Part shown: piece by piece, positions 7,493 through 14,490 of the stretch
Position numbering within the stretch: position 1 is the first letter of the stretch
Layout: each line of letters starts with the position of its first letter
Origin: CAZCGA01 sp964498075
Lineage (GTDB): Bacteria; Desulfobacterota; Binatia; HRBIN30
Reading direction: 5' to 3'
NCBI GenBank assembly: GCA_964498075.1
Contig: CAZCGA010000065.1
Coordinates: 1 to 33,535, forward strand
Length of the DNA: 33,535 nucleotides
The notes under the pieces: generated by a model
Told to the model about the DNA's origin: nothing
Seen by the model: only the letters and a program-made list of their open reading frames with translations
Database searches by the model: none
Program-made: the position numbers and the translations under genes

Positions 7493-7882
7493 TTGAGGCG
7501 CTCGCTGCGCGGGACCCCACAGGGAACGCCGAACGCGCTCACCGCTGCGACGCCCCCGTGTGTGTTGCCGATCGGTAGGGTGCAACACTTCGCACGCTGT
7601 GGGTGTTGACAAGCGCACCGAAAACGTACAACAGTCCGCCCGCGCAAACACTGCAACACCGGGCGCTGAAAACCCCGCGCCAGCGCAGAAGGGGAACTCG
7701 CGGACAGGTCGGCAAGCCTAGGCTGGAGACGTGCGGTGGCCGCGGAGTCAACAATCGGGAGCCGGCAGCACGCTCCAGGCACGATGGCCCTTGGTGCACC
7801 ACCAGGTTCACTATCGCGCGTGCTACGCATTCGGAACGGCACGCATAGCGGCGCGCGCAAAGCGCGTCAGGAGGGTCTCACA
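7493..7882. other. Intergenic region with inverted CAACAC/GTGTTG words
   Basis: No gene is seen in these 390 bases. GTGTTGC (7562-7568) pairs with GCAACAC (7582-7588). A second pair is GTGTTG (7603-7608) and GCAACAC (7653-7659). The alternation could be a terminator for the upstream gene, an operator cluster, or both. A TTGACA at 7606-7611 lies inside the second arm, with only a weak TACAAC-like -10 at 15 bases. AGGAGGG ahead of 7883 is the ribosome binding site of the next gene. Confidence 0.55.
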
Positions 7883-10447
7883 ATGAAGGCGACGACGCGT
7901 CCCCATGGTTACTGCGACACAGGACACTGCCGGCAATCGGTCGCGTCCGGCGGGCATCGACGCGATGGAGTGACGCTGCAGCGCCTCGTGCTTTGTGCGT
8001 TCCTGCTGATTGCCTCACTGGCGCTTGCCGGCGGACGCGTCGACGCCCAAACGGAAGTCGCTGCGGCCGCGGGCACCTCGCTAGGCACCAGCACCAGCGC
8101 CGCCGTCAGTCAGCCGGTGCCCGCCGGGCATACCTTGGTCGTGCAGCTCACGACGAGCGCGGCTGCCGGCGCTGTGAGTGTCTGCGACGGCGGCAGTTGC
8201 CCAGGTACCAGCAAGAACACCTACACGGCGGTGTCCGCGGCAGCTGGCGGCGACGTCGCGAGCACGACCGACGCTATCCGCCAGGCCGTCCTTTTCGCGA
8301 CAAACGTTAGTGCCCTTGTGATCGGTGACCCGATCATCGTGACGCACCCTTCGGTGGCGTTCCGGGCCGTGAAGGTCTTCGATATCGGCCCGACCGGGTC
8401 GCTGCATCTATCGGAAGGCCGCTGTACCGGCGCCTCGACGAATATGAGCAGCTCGGCAAGTGGTCAAGTCGCTCCAGTTGCGGATGTGGCCATCGGCCTC
8501 TTCCTCATAAAGGACGGCACTGCTTGCAGCGCCACCCCGCAGAGTGGTTGCTTCACGCCAACCAACAGCTGGGCACAGGTAGGATCAATCCAATTCGAAA
8601 CCGGTTGTGGTACGAATTGCCGTTCCGCGGCGGCCGAGACGATTACGCCGACCGGTGCTGCGCTGCGCTCCACGGCCAACTGGGTGTCGAGCGTAAACTG
8701 GTGTAGCACCATGCTCACCTTCAACCCGCCCGCCGTGCCGCCAACCTCGGCACGCGTGTGTTTTCCGCAGTTCACGGGTGTGCCCTTCACCTACAAACCA
8801 CCGGCAGTCGATACACTCGGAACGTTCGTGAACGCCTCTACCGGCTTTGCCGGCGACATCGATCGCGATACCGGCTGGACACACGGCTTCCGGTACGTCC
8901 TTTCGAACGGCACGTCGGCTGCGGACGGAGCCGTGCAGGCGATTCAGGACAGTAGCAGTGCCATCTATCTCGGCTTCCAGATCAAGGGTGATATGTCTTT
9001 CGACCCCGAAGATTCGATCGTGGTCGGGTTTGATCCCGACGGAACGGGCCCGAACATGCAGCGGCTCATCGTTCACCCTGTGGGTAGCGGAGCAACGGAT
9101 CCGAATGGCAACGTGGTCTCGGCTAACGTGAGCTACTGGAAGGGATACGATGCGACGCAACCCCCGGCCTCGCGTTGGGGCACGGCGACCCATCCCACAA
9201 CCGTAACCACCGTCGCACACTCTGGGAGCGCATCGTGGGACGTGGAAGTAAAGATCGACAAATTGCTCCTGAATCTCCCGGCGGCGACTGACTTCCGCAT
9301 GTACGTCAACCTGGTGCGAGTGAACTCCATCGGGGGCACCGATACGCAATTCACTTGGCCGCCGGTGACACCATTGAGACCGGCGATTCAAGGGAATGAG
9401 ACGCTCCTCGAAGGCGATTCGCTGCCGCTCACGACGCGGTGGGGGACTGCCAGCCTCGCAACCAGTTGCAGTGGTGTGAACATTTCCTATAGCGACATCA
9501 CCAGCAATCACAACGGTGTGATTTCTCTCAATGATCCGAACGGGAACCAATTCTCAGTGGTGCTGCATAACAGCGGCACGCCCGCTAACGGTGTGAAGGC
9601 GTGGTTCCAAATCGCGAATTACGGCCTGCCCGCGCCTGACGAGTTCGTCATTCCCGGCGCAGCTTTCAATAATAACTCGATCAACCTTCCCACCCCCACT
9701 GACCCGGCAGGGCCGATAACGGTCCCTGGCGGCGGCGGTACTGCGACGTTGAGCACAGGGTTCTGGAAGATTGGTACGAACGTCGTCTCGGGTGTCACCG
9801 AGCACGACTACTACCAAGCGCATCCGGACATGTGCATCCGCGTAGCGCTCGATTCCGGGGTGCCGAATACGGTCTTCAGCGTCCAGAGCTCGTGGAACAA
9901 TTTCTCCGTCGGTACGACCTCCGAATTCGTGCATGATGCGGTCGTGGGCACGAAAGGCTACAAGTTGAACCGCGGACAGCAGCAGCACGAATTCGACCTG
10001 ACGGTCACCCGCGACATGACCCCGGCATGCCGTGACCGTGCGCTGATCGCCAGGTATCCCGATCTACGCTACGCACAGCTCGACTACGTTGTGCACGGGT
10101 GCCGGCACACGGGAGAGTACCTCGTCATCAATGGAAAGAAGTTCGAGAACTGCGAGAGTGTTGGAGCGTTCGGCTACCAGTTGCGTCATGACGGGTCGGT
10201 CAAGGAGTTCAAAGACGAGCTGACTGGGAAAGGTTTGGAGCGAGCCGGGCACGACGGGTACCGCCTCTCCATTGCCCCAGGCAAGGATGCGGTGCTGCGC
10301 ACGCGTGTCGTCTCAGCAGGCGGTGAGGGAGGATCCGAACGCGGGCTGTGCGGTCAGTTCATCAGACCTGGCGTCGGGGCAATGCTGTTCTTTGGCATCG
10401 TCGTCGTCGGCTTTGCAGCGTACCGGCCCCGCAACAAGCACGACTAG
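7883..10447 (+). CDS. Large exported, C-terminally anchored protein with CBM9-like module
   Basis: The 854-residue product begins at ATG 7883, chosen for its AGGAGGG 7 bases upstream; the frame is open 49 codons earlier. A long N-region of about 29 residues precedes a hydrophobic signal (LVLCAFLLIASLALAGG) with probable cleavage at VDA-Q. Ser/Thr/Ala-rich, beta-type sequence follows, with paired cysteines. Residues ~310-500 (GDIDRDTGWTHGFRYV, AIYLGFQIKGDMSF, VVGFDPDG, SWDVEVKIDKLLLNL) resemble a CBM9/DOMON-like carbohydrate- or surface-binding sandwich. A cysteine-bearing C-terminal domain follows. The end is one membrane helix (VGAMLFFGIVVVGFAAY) and a basic tail (RPRNKHD), so the bulk lies outside the cytoplasm. 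The codon use is visibly less GC-rich than its neighbours. Function unknown; a surface or envelope protein is inferred. Confidence 0.8.
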   Translation: MKATTRPHGYCDTGHCRQSVASGGHRRDGVTLQRLVLCAFLLIASLALAGGRVDAQTEVAAAAGTSLGTSTSAAVSQPVPAGHTLVVQLTTSAAAGAVSVCDGGSCPGTSKNTYTAVSAAAGGDVASTTDAIRQAVLFATNVSALVIGDPIIVTHPSVAFRAVKVFDIGPTGSLHLSEGRCTGASTNMSSSASGQVAPVADVAIGLFLIKDGTACSATPQSGCFTPTNSWAQVGSIQFETGCGTNCRSAAAETITPTGAALRSTANWVSSVNWCSTMLTFNPPAVPPTSARVCFPQFTGVPFTYKPPAVDTLGTFVNASTGFAGDIDRDTGWTHGFRYVLSNGTSAADGAVQAIQDSSSAIYLGFQIKGDMSFDPEDSIVVGFDPDGTGPNMQRLIVHPVGSGATDPNGNVVSANVSYWKGYDATQPPASRWGTATHPTTVTTVAHSGSASWDVEVKIDKLLLNLPAATDFRMYVNLVRVNSIGGTDTQFTWPPVTPLRPAIQGNETLLEGDSLPLTTRWGTASLATSCSGVNISYSDITSNHNGVISLNDPNGNQFSVVLHNSGTPANGVKAWFQIANYGLPAPDEFVIPGAAFNNNSINLPTPTDPAGPITVPGGGGTATLSTGFWKIGTNVVSGVTEHDYYQAHPDMCIRVALDSGVPNTVFSVQSSWNNFSVGTTSEFVHDAVVGTKGYKLNRGQQQHEFDLTVTRDMTPACRDRALIARYPDLRYAQLDYVVHGCRHTGEYLVINGKKFENCESVGAFGYQLRHDGSVKEFKDELTGKGLERAGHDGYRLSIAPGKDAVLRTRVVSAGGEGGSERGLCGQFIRPGVGAMLFFGIVVVGFAAYRPRNKHD

Positions 10448-10448
10448 G

Positions 10449-11285
10449 GTGCAAGCAACCGCTCAGTTCTCTTCCGGTCTAAGCATCCCCGGGGTTGACC
10501 CGGGGATGCTTTGGATCGCCGCGCTGCTGGCGGGATTGGCGTATTCCGTGCGTTCCGCACGCCTTTCAGGGCTCGACGTGCGGGCGATGTATTGGGCCGG
10601 CGTGTGCGCGATTGTGGGCGGGGCGTGGGGTAGCCATACATTGGTAGTGCTGCAGGATCCGAGTGTAGGGAGCGGAGCCTTGCTGCGGGTCTGGACGGGC
10701 GGCAAAAGCTTCTATGGAGGGCTCGGGGGTGGGACGCTGGCGGCTCTCCTGTACCTGCGGTTGCGTGGGTTGCGGCTGGCCGCGTACGCGGACGCTGGCA
10801 TTCCCGCCGTCGCGCTCGGGTACGCCATCGGCCGCATCGGCTGCTTCATCAATGGCGACGACTACGGAACTCTCTCGAACCTGCCGTGGGCCGTACGGTT
10901 TGCTGCCGGAACGGAAGCTCACGCGGCACACGTCGCTCGCGGTTGGATCGGCGCCACGGACGCATGGTCGCTGCCCGTTCATCCCACACAGCTCTACGCG
11001 TCGCTCTTGGGGCTCTTCCTCTTCCTGACGCTTACCCGCTGGCAGTCCAGAAGAGGGGGGAGTCGTGTGTGCCTCTTTGCAGTCGTGTACGGAACAGCTC
11101 GCTTCTTCATGGAGTGGCTGCGTGGCGACTGGCAAGCCGCGCTGGGCCCGCTTTCGCTTCCCCAGCTGTGCAGCTTGATCCTCGTGTCTGTGGGCCTGAT
11201 TGTTTGGTTCGCAGCGCGCACACCGAGCCTGGACCGCAGTCCAGCCGAGTCGCTTGTTGTACACAACGAGTCGGTGACATCCTGA
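10449..11285 (+). CDS. lgt: Prolipoprotein diacylglyceryl transferase homologue (Lgt-like)
   Basis: Lgt moves diacylglycerol from phosphatidylglycerol onto the lipobox cysteine of prelipoproteins in the inner membrane. Seen here are GGKSFYGGLGGG, the signature GRIGCFINGDDYG, PVHPTQLYAS and, near the end, YGTARFFMEWLRGD with the conserved Arg and Glu. Seven or so hydrophobic segments fit the family. The usual SFHGG histidine is tyrosine, a variation that may be tolerated in divergent members. Two starts are possible: GTG 10449, two codons after the upstream stop (278 residues, includes the N-terminal IP typical of the family), or ATG 10506 (259 residues). I favour GTG. A perfect hairpin at 10481-10511 covers the region. 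It directly follows the exported-protein gene and may be a dedicated or second Lgt; the housekeeping copy is not in view. Confidence 0.85.
   Translation: MQATAQFSSGLSIPGVDPGMLWIAALLAGLAYSVRSARLSGLDVRAMYWAGVCAIVGGAWGSHTLVVLQDPSVGSGALLRVWTGGKSFYGGLGGGTLAALLYLRLRGLRLAAYADAGIPAVALGYAIGRIGCFINGDDYGTLSNLPWAVRFAAGTEAHAAHVARGWIGATDAWSLPVHPTQLYASLLGLFLFLTLTRWQSRRGGSRVCLFAVVYGTARFFMEWLRGDWQAALGPLSLPQLCSLILVSVGLIVWFAARTPSLDRSPAESLVVHNESVTS
10481..10511 (+). terminator. Perfect 13-bp hairpin at the start of the lgt-like gene
   Basis: AAGCATCCCCGGG (10481-10493) and CCCGGGGATGCTT (10499-10511) pair over 13 bp with loop GTTGA. It lies 33 bases after the stop of the large exported-protein gene and is followed by TTGG rather than a long T run. 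It could be a terminator or attenuator. The ATG at 10506 sits inside its 3' arm, so it could also mask that start codon. Confidence 0.7.
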
Positions 11286-11483
11286 GTCTGATATCCCCAG
11301 CCGCGCCGTCCCGCATACTGCACCGTCGCCGCATCAGCCGCATTCCCGTATATCGGAGACCTTATTCCACCTGCTTCCCGCGGCTGGGAAGCGTGAGCAT
11401 CCCTCCTCCTGATGTAGTCGCGATCCGCCAGCAAGCGTCGCCTGCCGACCGGACGGGCACCCCGTTTGCTCCGTTCGCCGGCC

Positions 11484-13269
11484 ATGCGCAGTGACCTCGT
11501 GATCGGTATGGCCGGGTCGGGTGGGGACGGCATCGTCTCCGCCGGCGAATCGTTGATCACGGCGGCGGCCTGCGAGGGTTACCACGCGATCTTGACGAAG
11601 AGCTTCGGGTCGCAGATCCGCGGCGGCGAGTCGTCCTGCCGCCTGCGCATCGCGACCCAGCCCATCTTCAACCCCGGGGCGACGCTGGATATCGCCGTGG
11701 CGCTCAACTGGGAGGACTTCCTCAAGTTCGGCGCCGAACTCCCAGTCGGTGGCCACACGGTGGTCATCTACGACAGCAAGTCCGGCGTCGCGCCCGAGAA
11801 GATCCCGGTGAGCGGCGTGACGCCGGCGGAAGCGCTGGCCGTGCCCATCTTCGACATCGCCAAACGCACCGCCGGCACCGACAAGGCGAAGAACACCGTG
11901 GTGCTCGGCTTGCTCGCCTGCTGGTTCGGATCGCCGCGCGACGCCATCCTGGCCGGCATGCACAAGAAGTTCGCGAAGAAGAGCCCGGAGATCCTGGAAG
12001 CCAACGAGCACGCCTTCGCCGCGGGCGTCGCTTACGCCGAGGCGCATCCGCTGCGCGCCGCGTGGACGCTCATGCCCCCCGAAGCGGGTCGCGGCGCGCA
12101 GCTGCTCGTCGACGGCAACGAGATGTGCGCCGCCGCCGCCATCTTCGCCGGCTGCGAGTTCTTCGGCGGCTACCCGATTACGCCGTCCACCGAGATCATG
12201 CAGTTCCTCAACCGCGAGCTGTGGAAGTATGGCGGCACCGTCCTGCAAGCCGAGGACGAGATCGCCGGCGTCGGCGCCGTGGTCGGCGCCTCGTTCGCCG
12301 GCAAGAAGGCGATGACCGCGACCTCGGGTCCCGGCATGTCACTGAAGACGGAGATGCTCGGCCTCGCCAGCATCGCAGAGCTGCCACTGGTGTGCGTCAA
12401 CGTGCAGCGCGGCGGCCCGTCGACCGGCATCCCGACGAAGAGCGAGCAAGCCGATCTCTTTCAGGCGATTTTCTCGGCGCACGGCGATACGGTGCGCCCG
12501 GTGCTCGCGCCGACCAGCGTCGCCGACACCTTCGCGGTGACCGTCGAGGCGTTCAACATCGCCGAGCAGTTCCAAACCCCGGTGATCCTGCTTTCCGACC
12601 AGGAGATCGGCCAGCGCAAGGAGACGGTGCCGGCCTTCGACACTGCCGCCTTTGGCGGAGCGCCGCCGGCCCACGGCCGCCGAGCTGGAGCACTACGATC
12701 GCTTCCGCCTCACCGAGTCCGGCATCAGCCCGATCAGCCTGCCGGGAATGCCCGGCGGCAACTACCTCGCCTCCGGGACCGAGCACAACGAGCACGGCGC
12801 GCCCACCGCCAGCGGCGAGGTCCATGCGCGCATGAACGAGAAGCGCATCCGCAAGCTCCAACCGCTGAAGCGCCGGCGCGATCTGTTTGTCATCGACGGC
12901 GACACCGACGCGCCGGTCGGCGTGGTGAGCTGGGGCAGCGTGGCCGGCGTGGCGCGGGAGGCCGTGGAGAGCGCGCGCGCCGAGGGCCTGCAAGTGAAGC
13001 TGCTGATTCCCAAGCTGCTCTACCCGGTGTCGGAAGAGATCTACGAGGACTTCTTCGCCTCAGTGCAGGCCGGTCTGGTGGTCGAGCAGTCGCACCAGGG
13101 GCAGCTGTACCGCGTGCTGCGTATGTTCGTCGACGTGCCCGCCGGCGTACAGCCGCTGGCGAAGAGCGGCTCCAACCCGATCGCCGCCGTCGAGATCGTC
13201 GAACGCCTGCGCGCCATGGCCTTCGACCTGCAACGCCGCCACACCCCCGAGCTGCAGCCGATGGAGTGA
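11484..13269 (+). CDS. korA: 2-Oxoacid:ferredoxin oxidoreductase, fused gamma-alpha subunit (frameshifted)
   Basis: Together with the next gene this makes a 2-oxoacid (probably 2-oxoglutarate) ferredoxin oxidoreductase, which oxidatively decarboxylates the oxoacid to acyl-CoA and reduces ferredoxin. The N-terminal ~190 residues are the gamma domain (GMAGSGGDGIVSAGE, SFGSQIRGGESSCRLR). The alpha domain follows with GGYPITPSTEIM, the motif of 2-oxoacid rather than pyruvate-only enzymes, and TSGPGMSLKTE. At the TTT of 12651-12653 the frame shifts: the rest (RRPTAAELEHYDRF to the stop at 13267-13269) is in the +1 frame. Removing one T gives a continuous ~594-residue protein, the normal size. Without correction the original frame stays open and runs into korB. 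Start ATG 11484 is where homology begins. The shift is a sequencing error or a real mutation. Confidence 0.87.
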
Positions 13270-13271
13270 AC

Positions 13272-14162
13272 ATGCACACCGCCGCCGCCGAACACACGGA
13301 CCACTACACGACCAACGACTACCGCAGCGACCTGCAACCCATCTGGTGTCCGGGCTGCGGCGACTTCGGCGTGGTCAGCGCTATCTATCGCGCCCTCGCA
13401 TCGATCGGCCGAGCGCCGCACGAGATCGCCTTCGTCTCCGGCATCGGCTGCTCCAGCCGTATCCCCGGCTACACCACGGCGTACGGGTTCAACAGCGTGC
13501 ACGGCCGCGCCCTGCCCATCGCGCAAGGGATCAAGCTGGCGAACCCGGAGCTTCTCGTGCTGGTCGCCGGCGGCGACGGCGACGGCTTCTCCATCGGCGG
13601 CGGCCACGTGCCGCACGCCATCCGCCGCAACGTCGACCTGACGTACATCGTCATGGACAACCAGATCTACGGCCTCACCAAGGGCCAGCTCTCGCCGACG
13701 TCGCCGCGTGGCCTGAAGACGGTGTCGTCGACGTTCGGCAGCCTCGAGGATCCGGTGAACCCGCTGCTCTACGTCCTCAGCTACGGCGCCGGTTATGTCG
13801 CGCAAGGCACGCCGGCGGACATGACGGGTCTGGTGAGTATCATCGAGGAAGGCATCCGCTTCCCTGGCTTCGCGTTCATCAACGTGCAGTCGCCATGCAT
13901 CACCTTCGGCCAGCCCGAGCTGCAGCTCAAGGCGCACAAGACGATGATGAAGAGCCTCGCGTCGCTCGGCCACGACCCGACGAACCGCTTGCAGGCGATG
14001 GCGTTGGCGCAGGACTACGGCCAACAGCTCTACACCGGGATCTTCTACCAGAACCCCGATCCGGCACCGACGTACGAGGACCTGGTGCGCGAGAGGCAGC
14101 AGCAGCTGGGTGCAGCGGCGCGGCCCAAGGCGAGGATCCTCGAGATGTTCGCGCCCGAGTGA
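13272..14162 (+). CDS. korB: 2-Oxoacid:ferredoxin oxidoreductase beta subunit
   Basis: This is the thiamine-diphosphate and iron-sulfur subunit of the enzyme encoded with korA. The 296-residue product begins two bases after the korA stop. It shows WCPGCGDFGVVSAIYRAL (two cluster cysteines), SGIGCSSRIPGY (third), and the thiamine-diphosphate/Mg site GGDGDGFSIGG with DNQIYGLTKGQLSPTS. NVQSPCITFG near residue 205 carries the fourth cysteine. All four ligands expected for the [4Fe-4S] cluster of archaeal-type OFOR beta subunits are present. The subunit is complete and appears functional, which argues that the korA frameshift is recent or an error. The ferredoxin partner is not in the window. Confidence 0.94.
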   Translation: MHTAAAEHTDHYTTNDYRSDLQPIWCPGCGDFGVVSAIYRALASIGRAPHEIAFVSGIGCSSRIPGYTTAYGFNSVHGRALPIAQGIKLANPELLVLVAGGDGDGFSIGGGHVPHAIRRNVDLTYIVMDNQIYGLTKGQLSPTSPRGLKTVSSTFGSLEDPVNPLLYVLSYGAGYVAQGTPADMTGLVSIIEEGIRFPGFAFINVQSPCITFGQPELQLKAHKTMMKSLASLGHDPTNRLQAMALAQDYGQQLYTGIFYQNPDPAPTYEDLVRERQQQLGAAARPKARILEMFAPE

Positions 14163-14490
14163 AGGGCGATAGCAAGCTCCCAGCCGGTAACTCGACCTTG
14201 TCGTAAACGTCCGCCACGACCAAGTGCGCCTCGACGGACCCGAGGTCGATGCGGTCGTCGAGCCGATGCGTCCCGCTAGCCCCGCATGCGCGGCGCGCGC
14301 GGTTCAGGGGCTTGCCAGGCATCCATCACTCAGACTATACGCCGGGCTGGCAAACCGGCCGGAGATCGTTCCGCCGCCAAGCAGAAACCGTCATGCGAGG
14401 TGCGAGCCCACAACCAGTTGCACACGTGGTCGGAAGCATCGGGCCACTCGACACCTGCCTCGGAGACGCACCGTCGCCTCGCGAGAAGCG
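14163..14490. other. Intergenic region, no convincing gene
   Basis: These 328 bases separate korB from the protease-nuclease gene. No tRNA, promoter or terminator is convincing. The minus strand at about 14165-14260 can be read as a short protein-like stretch (VEAHLVVADVYDKVELPAG), but it has no start with a ribosome binding site and continues antisense into korB, so it is not called. Confidence 0.5.

Noticed and set aside
7606..7632. TTGACA box followed by TACAAC as promoter of the large exported protein
   Set aside because: The spacing is only 15 bases and the -10 match is poor; mentioned in the intergenic entry but not called as a separate promoter.
11466..14162. 898-residue fused KorA-KorB protein
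   Set aside because: The segment between 12660 and 13270 in this frame is Arg/Ala-rich nonsense, while the +1 frame holds the true alpha-subunit C-terminus. The fusion is produced by the frameshift.
14165..14322. Protein-like stretch (VEAHLVVADVYDKVELPAG) on the minus strand after korB
   Set aside because: No start signal and the frame continues antisense through korB; at most a relic too short to identify.
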